From: a virus
IMG/VR virus record: IMGVR_UViG_3300001472_000047
Coordinates: 15,442 to 38,802 of that record
Length of the DNA stretch: 23,361 nucleotides
Strand: one strand, 5' to 3'
The position numbers and the translations under genes are program-made. This document shows positions 6,628 to 15,107 of the stretch, piece after piece. Under the pieces are notes generated by a model, which was not told where the DNA came from, did no database searches, and was given only the letters and a program-made list of their open reading frames with translations. The first letter of the stretch is position 1. Each line of letters opens with the position of its first letter.

Positions 6628-8150
6628 TAAATCACATCTTCTCCTGCAGGTAAAGAGGGCAGGGGCATTTGCGAATCATCTATTTGGAAAAAGTCTTGTG
6701 GCAAAGACCATACATGAATACCTTTACCCCTTACTCGCCAAAACATTTTTTCAGCCTGTAGGTCTTGTAATCGTAATGTTATTTTGTTTGAAGTGTAATG
6801 GTTAAAATCATTTACAGATAAATGTTTCTTAATATCTTTTACTTGGAAAAACACTTTATCTTCTACCCAAACGGCTACCCCTTGTAAAATGTCCTCACGC
6901 TCTTCTCCTTTAGCTCTTTCACAAGCAAAAGCATTTAACAAATCTTCAAACTCACCTTTGAAAGTTGCATCAGGTGGTACTTCAACAATAGCAACATTGT
7001 CTAACAAAGTTTGTATTCTAGTTTGCCAAGCCCTTTGATTTATAGCTACAGGAAATTTATTTATCTGTGCTACGCATTCTTTCTGAAACTGTATCTGGCT
7101 TGTTAATCCGCTAGTGGTTAACTCTAACCTAGCACCATCTACATTTAAAATCCATATAGGTGGGTCGCCATCTATTTTAGTTAAGCTGGACATATCACTG
7201 CCTACGCCACTTGGACCAACCCCGAACTTTCGTAATTTACAAACCTCTTTATCACAAAAAGGTTTTATAGGTTGGTCGTCGCACTTGTAAAAGTAATCTT
7301 TCTTTTTAAGCTGTCTTATAACTGCACCAACTTCATTGTGACTTAACGGAGGGTGAAGGTAATCTATATTATATCTTTGTACTAAGCTTTCCCAATTAGT
7401 TTCATCAAACAAACGTGCATATACTCCTAAATTAAATAGGGCGTTGTTTCTAGAACCTTCGCCAAATCCTTTACTACATAGGTGTTGTAAGCAAGGCGGA
7501 CCTTCTTCTAAAACGCCTTCCTTAGTTCCAAAGTTAGTATTCAACTCATAAAACTTTTCTGGTTTCATTATAAACCGTTTACAGTGTTGTATGAACTGCT
7601 CTGTATTTAAAGCTTCACCTTTAGTATCAAAAGCATATCGTGTAGAGCTGTCTGATCCGTGATAGGGCATATTTAAAAAGTTGCCTGTATCACCCCTGTC
7701 TAATAAAATAGTTGTTTGTTTAGGGAATATCTCACTACCTGCAAAACCCAGAGCCGCACTTAACTCTGTCATTTTCCTTTGCATATCTTCTGCTTCAACT
7801 GTTTCGTTTACAAATAGCCAAACATGAGCTCCTCCACTTTTAGTTCTACCAACTACAGCAGGGATTTTGTTTTCTTTTAACTTGGCTACTAAATCTTTAT
7901 GGCTAACCGCGTAATCGTCTATATCAATAGCACCCCATTGACATTTGTTATCACTGCGTATAGGAATTATACCTAAACCAACTCCACCTTTTAAATGCTC
8001 TTGCCACATCTCTATAGTGGTTGGCTCTCTTAATATTTTGGCACTACCCTGTTTTTTGCCATCACTTGCTCGGTTATTTTTTACTACAAATGTTCCATGA
8101 GCTATATCGCTACCTTTGAACAAATTGTAAAACTCTTCTGCTAATGACAC
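6627..8150 (-). CDS. Archaeo-eukaryotic-type (AEP) DNA primase
   Basis: A 507-residue primase. The catalytic AEP core shows the metal-binding DxD (AIDIDDY, D76/D78), the S-x-x-x-H nucleotide-binding motif in GRTKSGGAHVWLFV (S105, H109), then EIFPKQ (140-145) and GNFLNMPYHG (156-165). These resemble the primase domain of TOTE-type and phage primase-polymerases. A second domain has a spaced cysteine set (C220, C290, C299, C304) with an RNNALFNLGVYAR helix between. This is a layout known from primase large-subunit / PriCT-like regions that bind zinc or an iron-sulphur cluster. The last about 180 residues have no motif I recognise. It would make primers for phage DNA replication and is co-translated with the UvrD-like helicase. 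The metal type is not determinable here. Confidence 0.85.
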   Translation of the reverse strand: MSLAEEFYNLFKGSDIAHGTFVVKNNRASDGKKQGSAKILREPTTIEMWQEHLKGGVGLGIIPIRSDNKCQWGAIDIDDYAVSHKDLVAKLKENKIPAVVGRTKSGGAHVWLFVNETVEAEDMQRKMTELSAALGFAGSEIFPKQTTILLDRGDTGNFLNMPYHGSDSSTRYAFDTKGEALNTEQFIQHCKRFIMKPEKFYELNTNFGTKEGVLEEGPPCLQHLCSKGFGEGSRNNALFNLGVYARLFDETNWESLVQRYNIDYLHPPLSHNEVGAVIRQLKKKDYFYKCDDQPIKPFCDKEVCKLRKFGVGPSGVGSDMSSLTKIDGDPPIWILNVDGARLELTTSGLTSQIQFQKECVAQINKFPVAINQRAWQTRIQTLLDNVAIVEVPPDATFKGEFEDLLNAFACERAKGEEREDILQGVAVWVEDKVFFQVKDIKKHLSVNDFNHYTSNKITLRLQDLQAEKMFWRVRGKGIHVWSLPQDFFQIDDSQMPLPSLPAGEDVI

Positions 8151-8176
8151 TGTTACCTCTCTTTCTAATTAAAGTA

Positions 8177-8292
8177 GAGGTTGCCTAGTGTTTAGATGAA
8201 ACCCATAAACATGAATTAATGTGAATAACCTTTTCCTAGGCAACCTCCGCAGTATGGGGTCTCGACTCCCCATAGCTGTCCTGTATTGCCTA
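8177..8292 (-). promoter_or_regulatory. Structured non-coding segment with alternative stems between SSB-like and primase genes
   Basis: In the 143-base gap, on the minus strand and in transcript order, come: TAGGCAA (8292-8286), a 7-bp hairpin TATGGGG/CCCCATA (8274-8253), GAGGTTGCCTAG (8247-8236), a 47-base loop and the perfect 12-base complement CTAGGCAACCTC (8188-8177). The middle strand can pair with either the first (7 bp) or the last (12 bp), so two structures exclude each other. The 47-base loop itself contains a TGTTTA/TAAACA stem. No T-run follows, so it is not a standard terminator. Structure is directly visible; a switch, processing or origin role is inference. Confidence 0.5.
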
Positions 8293-8293
8293 C

Positions 8294-9103
8294 TTAAAAT
8301 GGTATTTCATCATCCATAGGCCGTGTGGCATTAGCACTTTTTTCTTGTGCTGTTACTTCTCCTGCTTTTACAGAAAGGGCAAACGATACGGCAGTTTCAA
8401 ACAAGCTTGTATCTGCGGCATTATCTAAATCTAATTGTCTTTTTCTTTTAATAGAAAAACCAAACCAATCCCCCTTGGAATTTTTCTCTTGCACAGAAGT
8501 TAATGTCCATATTTGTGACATCAATGGCATTGTATAAATTGTGCCGTCTGCTTTTTTACCTGTAAAAGCTTGGGCATTTGACAGCCAACTACGAGACTTT
8601 TTAAGCTGTGATGAAGCCATAGGTATAAGTACCCTTTGCGGACCAAGGTTTTCATGTATCATTAAACTGAAAAACTGTGCTGTGTTAGCCAAAATATTTC
8701 CATTAGGTAATAACTCTTGGAAAATGTTTGGGTCTGGGTGTGGCTTTACAGTGCTGACAATAGGGTCGTTTGGTAAATAAGAACCTTTAAAACCGCCACC
8801 TTGGTCTCTGGGAACCCATTCATTGTACCGCCTATTATAATGGCAAGCAATTACATCAATGCCTTTAATACCATCGTACCCTTCCCCCAATACTGAGTTG
8901 AAAAACATTCCTGGTTTGAGCCCGTCAATATATTCAGGGCTTCGCTCCATTGCCTGTGGTGATTTAGTATCTAATATTCTTAAAAAAGGTATAGCAAGAT
9001 CTTCTGCTTGTACCTCTGAAAATCCTGCATTGCCATACTCTTCAAATGATGCTGTGGCAACAGCAGTGTTTTTTGGTTTGGTTAACTCACTTTTATTAGC
9101 CAT
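8294..9103 (-). CDS. Probable single-stranded DNA-binding protein
   Basis: A 269-residue protein. The clearest feature is the extreme C-terminus, MDDEIPF, which matches the acidic DDDIPF tail by which bacterial SSB and phage SSB-like proteins recruit replication partners. Just before it is a polar, low-complexity linker (TAQEKSANATRP). The body (residues about 40-235) is mixed and beta-rich with aromatic residues, for example HYNRRYNEWVPRDQGGGFKG, but I cannot name its fold family with certainty. It lies immediately upstream of the primase and helicase in the same direction, which supports a replication role. It starts at an ATG preceded by GAGGAG. An alternative is a recombination mediator that carries an SSB-like tail. 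Confidence 0.55.
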   Translation of the reverse strand: MANKSELTKPKNTAVATASFEEYGNAGFSEVQAEDLAIPFLRILDTKSPQAMERSPEYIDGLKPGMFFNSVLGEGYDGIKGIDVIACHYNRRYNEWVPRDQGGGFKGSYLPNDPIVSTVKPHPDPNIFQELLPNGNILANTAQFFSLMIHENLGPQRVLIPMASSQLKKSRSWLSNAQAFTGKKADGTIYTMPLMSQIWTLTSVQEKNSKGDWFGFSIKRKRQLDLDNAADTSLFETAVSFALSVKAGEVTAQEKSANATRPMDDEIPF

Positions 9104-9113
9104 GTTCGCTCCT

Positions 9114-9668
9114 CTAGCTTTTTGGTTTATCTATTTTGGTTTTTTCACCTATGTAGATGTTGAACAGATCAGCAGGTATTTCCACACCCTTTTCTGATTC
9201 TGTCTTAATCCACCCTTTCAACGTCATGGGTTCTACCCACTTTCTTGTATTAAAAGATTCGCCTTCTTCTTCTAATTTCTTTTGGAACTCGTCAGCTTTA
9301 GCTTCCTGTCCACGCACAAAATTCACAGCCACTACATTTTTAATTAAATCGCCATGATTATTGTTTATCAGCCAATCGAATGCTTCTTGCGTTTTTTCTT
9401 TTGAAACAGAACCATTGTAAAACTTTTTTATCTCAATCTTAGAACCATCGTTCATAGTAAAGTCTTTCATGTTGTTTTCGTGCATAGCGGCAGGTAAAAG
9501 ATCTTCTTGTATTTTTCTAAGGTCTTTTTTAGTTTCTTTTACTTCTGCTTCTAAACTGGCTACTTTGTTTTCTAAAATAAGTTGTTGGTGGGCTAAAGAG
9601 CTTACTAAGCTCAAACCCTTTTGGTCTGTTTGCGTTAATTGACTTGCAATATTTTCAAAACTATTCAT
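9114..9668 (-). CDS. Unrecognised protein with N-terminal coiled coil, replication block
   Basis: A 184-residue protein I cannot place in a family. Residues about 20-60 (SLAHQQLILENKVASLEAEVKE... ) have a heptad-like pattern of leucine/valine with charged residues, consistent with a coiled coil. The rest is charged and mixed alpha/beta, with a conserved-looking stretch EAFDWLINNNHGDLI and a C-terminal IPADLFNIYIGEKTKI. No catalytic motif is evident. The start overlaps the stop of the preceding gene by eight bases (ATGAATAG, 9661-9668), and AGGAG lies six bases upstream. The next gene, the SSB-like one, follows after ten bases. This placement suggests an accessory role in phage DNA replication. 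Confidence 0.75.
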   Translation of the reverse strand: MNSFENIASQLTQTDQKGLSLVSSLAHQQLILENKVASLEAEVKETKKDLRKIQEDLLPAAMHENNMKDFTMNDGSKIEIKKFYNGSVSKEKTQEAFDWLINNNHGDLIKNVVAVNFVRGQEAKADEFQKKLEEEGESFNTRKWVEPMTLKGWIKTESEKGVEIPADLFNIYIGEKTKIDKPKS

Positions 9669-9990
9669 TACTATCTCCTGGTCGGTAATTTAGGTCAGCC
9701 TGCAAAGGAAAGTATTTGCCTTCTTGCCTATCCCATTTTAACATTTTAAATTTACCAGAATTATTACGCGCTGCGATAGCAGAAGCTAAAGCAATAGCTG
9801 TAGGGTCTCCTGCCAATAGCAAGTAATCTTCATCATTAAATTTGCTAAGTTTTCTGGTAATTCTTCTTATTGTAGGTTGTGTGGAAAGTGTTGCCTGTTC
9901 ACCTACAGGTAATAGTATTTCTATATTCCCAAAGCTTGTAGCATCTGTAATGTCTCTGCCACGCATTTCTTGGGTTATGTAAACGGTCAT
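9661..9990 (-). CDS. Small unknown protein, first gene of the replication operon
   Basis: A 109-residue protein of unknown function. I place the start at the ATG at 9990 because GGAGAG lies four to five bases upstream; an in-frame GTG at 10002 would leave the ribosome site inside the gene. Readable features are a polar N-terminus (MTVYITQEMRGRDITDA), an acidic turn followed by DYLLLAGDPTAIALASAI (central helix), and a basic FKMLKWDRQEGKYFPL strand. There are no membrane or signal segments. It directly follows the divergent regulatory region, so it is the promoter-proximal gene of the minus-strand replication block and overlaps the next gene by eight bases. Confidence 0.75.
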   Translation of the reverse strand: MTVYITQEMRGRDITDATSFGNIEILLPVGEQATLSTQPTIRRITRKLSKFNDEDYLLLAGDPTAIALASAIAARNNSGKFKMLKWDRQEGKYFPLQADLNYRPGDSNE

Positions 9991-10040
9991 GTCTCTCTCC
10001 ACATGGTGTTAAGTATTTAGTTGTAGCATGGGAAACAAAA

Positions 10041-10046
10041 ATTATA
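10041..10046 (-). promoter_or_regulatory. Perfect -10 box for the leftward replication operon
   Basis: On the minus strand a perfect TATAAT lies about 50 bases upstream of the ATG at 9990. The -35 region at the right distance is T-rich (AGTTTT/GTTTTT) and poor, so the promoter may need an activator or have its -35 role replaced by the repeats further upstream. Confidence 0.4.
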
Positions 10047-10275
10047 AAGCAAAAAATAATCTAAAAACTTCGACTTTATATAATAGGGCAAATATCGCGT
10101 GTAGTAAAAACTCTTTTTAACGTACAGATTTTTTCGCGTAGACCCGAGATATCTGATATCGTATATTCTAAGATCGTAAAAACGAATTTCACTGTTCGTT
10201 AAAATTCCCCCTATATAGCAAAGTTATCTTACAACAGGAATACATAACACAGCTATAGGTTAGACAACAAATATA

Positions 10276-10302
10276 TTGTTTTTTATTTTCTTAGCTTATA
10301 AA
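10276..10302 (+). promoter_or_regulatory. Possible promoter for the SNF2-type helicase gene
   Basis: TTGTTT (10276-10281) and TATAAA (10297-10302) are spaced by 15 bases, slightly short of ideal. They lie upstream of the AGAAAGAGGG ribosome site (10317-10326) of the gene starting at 10330. Weak evidence in an AT-rich region. Confidence 0.3.
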
Positions 10303-10329
10303 CTGTAAATACCCATAGAAAGAGGGATT

Positions 10330-11769
10330 ATGCGATATAAATTTAAATACAAACCATATGAGCATCAATTAGAAGCTCTGAAAAAATCTTGGGATAAACC
10401 CCATTATGCTTTATTTATGGATATGGGAACAGGTAAATCTAAAGTTCTTATAGATAATATAGCTATGCTGTATGACAAAGGTGAAATAGACTCAGCTTTA
10501 ATTATTGCACCTAAAGGTGTGTATAGAAACTGGGAAAGAAAAGAGTTACCTGCACACTTACCTGAGCATATAACTGCGAACGTAGTTACTTGGTCTCCAC
10601 AAAAAACTAAAAAGAAACAACAAGAGTTAGATACTTTAAATGTAGTTTCTGATGATCTGCAAATTTTTCTTATGAATGTTGAAGCTTTCTCTAGTAAACG
10701 TGGTGTAGAAGTAGCAGATAAGTTTTTAATGTGTCATAGGTGTATGTTTGCAGTAGATGAAAGCACTACTATAAAATCAAAAGGTGCTGCACGAACAAAG
10801 AATATGATAAAATTAGGTAAAACCGCACCTTATAAAAGGATACTAACAGGTTCGCCTGTAACTAAATCTCCATTAGATTTGTTCACACAATGCGAGTTTT
10901 TAGATGAAGGCATATTAGGACACAGCTCTTTTTGGACTTTTCAAAACCGCTATGCTAAAATGGTTCGCAAAACTATGGGAGCACATTCTTTTAACCATAT
11001 AGTAGGATACCAAAATTTGTCTGAATTAAACCATTTAATAGAAGAGTTCAGTTTTAGGGTTCGCAAAGAAGATTGTTTAGACTTACCAGATAAAGTTTAT
11101 ACAAAAAGGTTAGTAGAATTAACTCCTGAACAGCATAGGCTGTATGAGCAAATGAAAAGAAACGCATTAGCTATTATAGAAGGCGAAGGTTTAGTTTCAG
11201 CACCTACTGTTTTAACGCAGTTACTAAGACTACAACAAGTTTGTTCTGGGTTTGCTAAACTAGAAGATGGCAGGGTAATAAAAGTACCAAGCAATAAATT
11301 AAATGAACTTATGTCTATGTTAGAAGAAATAGATGGCAAAGTTATTATTTGGGGAAACTTTACACACGATTTAGAATTGATTGGCGAAGCTCTTAGTAAA
11401 AAGTATGGAGAAGATTCAGTAGAGTTATTTTATGGTGGTACTGCTGCTGATGATCGGCAATTAATTGTAGAACGGTTTCAAGACCCAGACAGCCCCCTAA
11501 AGTTTTTTGTAGGCCAACCACGCACAGGAGGCTATGGCCTGACCTTAACAGAGGCTAAAACTGTCGTGTACTACAGTAATGGTTATGATCTAGAAGTTAG
11601 GTTGCAAAGTGAAGACAGAGCTCACCGTATAGGCCAAAATAATAAAGTAACATATGTAGATATTATTGCAGAAGGCACAGTAGACGAAAAAGTATTACAA
11701 GCTCTACGCAGTAAAATAGACATTAGCTCTCGAGTTTTAGCTGAAGGCTATAAAGAATGGATTATTTAA
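10330..11769 (+). CDS. SNF2-type superfamily 2 helicase / DNA translocase
   Basis: A 479-residue protein with the two RecA domains of the SNF2 family: Q-like YEHQLEAL (10-17), motif I MDMGTGKS (30-37), Walker B-type DEST (143-146, a variant of DExx/DEAH), motif III LTGSPV (172-177), a helicase C-terminal domain with GYGLTLTEAK (401-410), and motif VI EDRAHRIGQ (428-436). Such proteins translocate on double-stranded DNA using ATP; phage members are thought to act in recombination, fork remodelling or transcription control. It is the only plus-strand gene in the window. Its stop overlaps that of the 1107-residue virion gene on the other strand (11766-11769), leaving no room for a terminator. 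AGAGGG precedes the ATG. Family call is secure; biological role is inference. Confidence 0.92.
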   Translation: MRYKFKYKPYEHQLEALKKSWDKPHYALFMDMGTGKSKVLIDNIAMLYDKGEIDSALIIAPKGVYRNWERKELPAHLPEHITANVVTWSPQKTKKKQQELDTLNVVSDDLQIFLMNVEAFSSKRGVEVADKFLMCHRCMFAVDESTTIKSKGAARTKNMIKLGKTAPYKRILTGSPVTKSPLDLFTQCEFLDEGILGHSSFWTFQNRYAKMVRKTMGAHSFNHIVGYQNLSELNHLIEEFSFRVRKEDCLDLPDKVYTKRLVELTPEQHRLYEQMKRNALAIIEGEGLVSAPTVLTQLLRLQQVCSGFAKLEDGRVIKVPSNKLNELMSMLEEIDGKVIIWGNFTHDLELIGEALSKKYGEDSVELFYGGTAADDRQLIVERFQDPDSPLKFFVGQPRTGGYGLTLTEAKTVVYYSNGYDLEVRLQSEDRAHRIGQNNKVTYVDIIAEGTVDEKVLQALRSKIDISSRVLAEGYKEWII

Positions 11770-14700
11770 GTTAACTGGTTAGCCATTCTTCTTTTTTCTA
11801 TAGCTTGCCCAGTTGAATCAAAGGGGAATAAATCTCCTACTCCTAAACTAGCTATTCCTGCGTTATTATCTACACTGGCTTGAGTTGGAGATATTACAGG
11901 GGCAGCAGGTAGAGCAGGAGGAATATTTAATTCTTCTCCTCTTTCAGGGTTAAAGGATTGATTTGGTAAAGGCACTACAGTTTCGTTTTCAACAGGAGCT
12001 TCAAGGGCATCGATTTCTACTACAGGTTGATTTGAGCTAACACCGAACTCCGTAGTAGGGTCTTCACCTTGATAATCAATACCTGTTCTAAACAAATAAT
12101 TATTAATTAACCGATTATATTTAGGCAAAATGCCGCCAACGCCTACTTCTGGAGGTTGATTAGTGGCTAATAGTTTAGCTATCTCAGGATCAAACATCAT
12201 AGCCCTAAACATTTCGTCTGCTCTAACAGAACCTTGTTTTGCAAAAGATCTTACTAATAAGTTCGTTGCTACAAATTGTCCGCTTATACGACTTTCTTTA
12301 GCTGCTCTAATTTGGCTTGAAGCAGAAGGGATAGAAACCCCTGTTAGTTGGTTGAATTTTTCTGCAAACCCTGCTGCTGTTCCACTTAATCGTTTTAACA
12401 TTTCAGGGTTGATTCCTGTTCTATTAAACCTATCTGTAACATCAGCTATTATTTTTAGATTTCTAATATGTTCTGGTGTGAACGCATTTTGTAAAGACCT
12501 AGCTATATCGCTCGTCTCAACATCAAGCAACTCTGAAAAATTTCTAGGGTTTTCTAAAGCAGAAGGGTTTTCTGAAAGAGCTTTTCTTGTTATAGCAGCA
12601 AGGAACGCTTTTTCAGCTTCTTTTGCCCCGAAATTCTTTACAAACTCACCTTTAGGGTCAAGGATTTTTGCTTTTAACTCTAGCATTAATTTAGGACTTC
12701 TTAAAGCATCACCTACAAATTGTTCTGGAGTTTCACTACCTGATGTGTTTTTTAAAATAGCTTTATTTAATAAGTTGTTTGCTACAGCTTCTTTTCTACC
12801 TGTTAACTCTCTGTTTCTAAGAACCATGTCATCTAAAAGAGTTTTAGTATCTTTAAATTTTGCAGATAAACCTAACTCTGTTAGTATAGCATCATTATCA
12901 TTTACCCAAGTATTGAATTTTTCTGGTTTAAACTGTGCTAAATTGTCAGAGTATGCTGCCCCTCTAAGCCTATCTAACAAAATGCTTTCCATATTATCTA
13001 CATATGCTTGGTCATCACCAAATAACCTCATAAACTGTTTTGCTGTATTTGTGTCTTTTAAAAAAGCTTCGGCTACATTTTCATCAGGAATCCTATATAT
13101 AGGATCTGCTGATATATTCCCAGGTCCTTTTGCAGCGATTTTTATTAATCCGCTACGTTCAAAAGGAACAATAATATTTTCTCCATACCATGTATTAAAT
13201 TTCTGAAAGTTTTTACCAATAGCTGAGTTTGTTCTGCCAAACTGTTCTGCCATACCATCTAGTTCTTTAGCTAAAACTGTTAGTTCTCTCACTTGTGTGC
13301 CGTTCCTATTAGCCGCAGCTTGACCTATCGCACTGGTTACTTGGTTTCTGAACGAACGCCAATCTTGAAAATTAATTCTATTATTTGTTCCAAACTTTTT
13401 ATCAATAAAAGTTTTTACAAAAGGGTGAACTTTTTCTAAAGAAATATCTAAAGCATCTATGTTTAATTCTTGTCTAACATTGTTTTGAGCAGCAAGAGTT
13501 TGTTCTGCTGTCGCTAACATAGTTGAATCATTTATTTTTAATTTTTTAGCAAGGTTTTCTGCACTTTCTTTTGCTACTTCATACTTTTTTAAATAATCCG
13601 CACGAATATTTATACCAGCAGATTTAGCCTCTTTTGAATTAAATAGTGGGATAACACCATCAGCATCATGCATCATTTTATCCCAAGCAGTAGTTATATC
13701 AAACCCTTCTTGATCTAATAGTGCTATAGTTGAAGTGTACTGTTTTTTCAAAGGATCATAAATAAATAAAGGTGCATCACCTTCTGTAAAAGCAACATTC
13801 TTTTGGTTTTCAGGGTTTAAAATACTACTAAGAAACTTTCTGTTAGCAAGTAAGGCGGCTTCTTTTCTATTCATATTAGCTTCAACAAAAGCAGGTCTTG
13901 CTGTGCCACCAGACCCTATCTCCATCTCAGCTGCTTTTTGTTTGTTTAGAAGTTTAGGATCTAAAGTTCTTTCTGCAGGAGTTATTATTACTTTTTCGTT
14001 TGCTTCAGTAAACCTGTTTAATGTTTTTTCTATTTCAGTGGCTTCGGCTATATTTTTTTGTACCACAGCACTTCTTTGTGCAGACCTTAAATCTTCTCTA
14101 AGGATACTTTCTACTGCTTTGCCTCTTGCACCTTCTGTTAATTTAGATATAGGCACAGTATCCTCTGCAGTAGCAATACTTTTGCCCATCCTATACTCAG
14201 GAAGTCCAATATTTTTTAGCCATCGAAAAGCATTGGTCATAGGAGATAAATTTTTGGTAACTGTAAAAGCACCTCCTAAAGTAAGAGGAGCCCCTATAGC
14301 ACCAATACCTGTGTTAGTTTCAAAAACATCTTCTTCTACTTGTTGCCCAACACCTGAAAGACCAGACAGTGCTGTTTCAACACCTACTGTTGTAGCAGGC
14401 GCATTTCTGAAAGGATTTAAAAAAGCATCTCGCACATTGTCCCAAGGTATTTTCTTCCCTACTTTTTCAACAGCCGTAGGAACTTTACTTATTCCTGCGG
14501 CTATTTTTTGTGCTATAGTAGAAGGCACTACAAAAGAACTAGCAAACCCAGAAGTATCAGCAAGTTGATTTAAATAAGAATCATCTTTAGTTGCTCCAAC
14601 ATACTCTCCTGAACCAATGGATAAAAGGTACGGCACAATAGTTTTTGCCCTTTCATAATCTCCTGAAGCACCTATTCTTTGCAATAAATTTTTATCATAA

Positions 14701-15089
14701 ACATCAGGAAAACCTGCTGCATCTAAAGCTACATTTAAAGTATTTAATACTGAATCAGGTACAGCAAGAACCATTTTATTAAACGAACGCATAAATTGTC
14801 CAGCACCTGTAGCACCTAATGTTGTGTCTAATCCTTTTAACAAAGCAGGGGCATTTTCTACTAGTGCTTTTTCAAACTCTACATTAGCTCCTTCTGTAAC
14901 CATACCTGTTACCCTACTGGGTTTTTTGATAATTTCTGCTATAAGGCTAGAACTTTTTACAGGGTTGTCACTATCTATTTGGTTATTAGATTCGTTTATT
15001 TCTTTTTCAATTACAGTACCTCTTTCAACAGAGGTAAAATTAGGATTTGATTTATTTATAAATCTATCCCTAAATGCTTGTTCGCCCAT
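11766..15089 (-). CDS. Large virion (internal/ejection-type) protein, 1107 aa
   Basis: A 1107-residue protein without a catalytic motif I can identify. It is mostly helical and rich in alanine, asparagine, glutamate and lysine. A glycine/alanine-rich, weakly hydrophobic stretch (residues about 225-285) could touch a membrane. The last about 45 residues include DLFPFDSTGQAIEKRR, resembling a short C-terminal motif that I recall from large podovirus virion proteins. It is the last of the virion block, 18 bases after the gene for the 1063-residue protein, with its own AGAGGAAAGG ribosome site. Size, position and composition point to an internal core or ejection protein delivered with the DNA. 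It could instead be part of a tail structure. The long plus-strand open frames inside it are antisense shadows. Confidence 0.65.
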   Translation of the reverse strand: MGEQAFRDRFINKSNPNFTSVERGTVIEKEINESNNQIDSDNPVKSSSLIAEIIKKPSRVTGMVTEGANVEFEKALVENAPALLKGLDTTLGATGAGQFMRSFNKMVLAVPDSVLNTLNVALDAAGFPDVYDKNLLQRIGASGDYERAKTIVPYLLSIGSGEYVGATKDDSYLNQLADTSGFASSFVVPSTIAQKIAAGISKVPTAVEKVGKKIPWDNVRDAFLNPFRNAPATTVGVETALSGLSGVGQQVEEDVFETNTGIGAIGAPLTLGGAFTVTKNLSPMTNAFRWLKNIGLPEYRMGKSIATAEDTVPISKLTEGARGKAVESILREDLRSAQRSAVVQKNIAEATEIEKTLNRFTEANEKVIITPAERTLDPKLLNKQKAAEMEIGSGGTARPAFVEANMNRKEAALLANRKFLSSILNPENQKNVAFTEGDAPLFIYDPLKKQYTSTIALLDQEGFDITTAWDKMMHDADGVIPLFNSKEAKSAGINIRADYLKKYEVAKESAENLAKKLKINDSTMLATAEQTLAAQNNVRQELNIDALDISLEKVHPFVKTFIDKKFGTNNRINFQDWRSFRNQVTSAIGQAAANRNGTQVRELTVLAKELDGMAEQFGRTNSAIGKNFQKFNTWYGENIIVPFERSGLIKIAAKGPGNISADPIYRIPDENVAEAFLKDTNTAKQFMRLFGDDQAYVDNMESILLDRLRGAAYSDNLAQFKPEKFNTWVNDNDAILTELGLSAKFKDTKTLLDDMVLRNRELTGRKEAVANNLLNKAILKNTSGSETPEQFVGDALRSPKLMLELKAKILDPKGEFVKNFGAKEAEKAFLAAITRKALSENPSALENPRNFSELLDVETSDIARSLQNAFTPEHIRNLKIIADVTDRFNRTGINPEMLKRLSGTAAGFAEKFNQLTGVSIPSASSQIRAAKESRISGQFVATNLLVRSFAKQGSVRADEMFRAMMFDPEIAKLLATNQPPEVGVGGILPKYNRLINNYLFRTGIDYQGEDPTTEFGVSSNQPVVEIDALEAPVENETVVPLPNQSFNPERGEELNIPPALPAAPVISPTQASVDNNAGIASLGVGDLFPFDSTGQAIEKRRMANQLT

Positions 15090-15107
15090 TATGCCTTTCC
15101 TCTTTTA

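Larger units (their letters stand above)
9991..10329. promoter_or_regulatory. Divergent intergenic region with short repeats, possible control region or origin
   Basis: About 340 bases with no supported gene, between the only divergent gene pair in the window. It holds AT-rich stretches and candidate promoters on both strands. It also has short repeats: TCGCGT twice (10095-10100, 10134-10139), GATATC twice separated by one base (10148-10160), ATCGTA twice (10158-10163, 10173-10178) and an inverted repeat AACGAA/TTCGTT (10181-10186, 10195-10200). This clustering of repeats between divergent operons fits operators or a replication origin, neither proven. Confidence 0.5.

Noticed and set aside
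8236-8292. tRNA or tmRNA-like segment, because GGGGAGTCGAGACCCC resembles a T-arm
   Set aside because: The loop has eight bases and reads AGTCGAGA instead of a standard TTCGA loop; no D-arm, anticodon arm or acceptor stem with CCA fits around it. The alternative-stem interpretation explains the bases better.
12163-13206. Long plus-strand open frame (347 codons) opposite the 1107-aa virion gene
   Set aside because: It is antisense to a continuous, well-supported minus-strand gene, has no ribosome site and its translation is rich in Ser/Leu/Phe typical of a shadow frame. The 221-codon frame at 13903-14568 and several shorter ones are rejected for the same reason.
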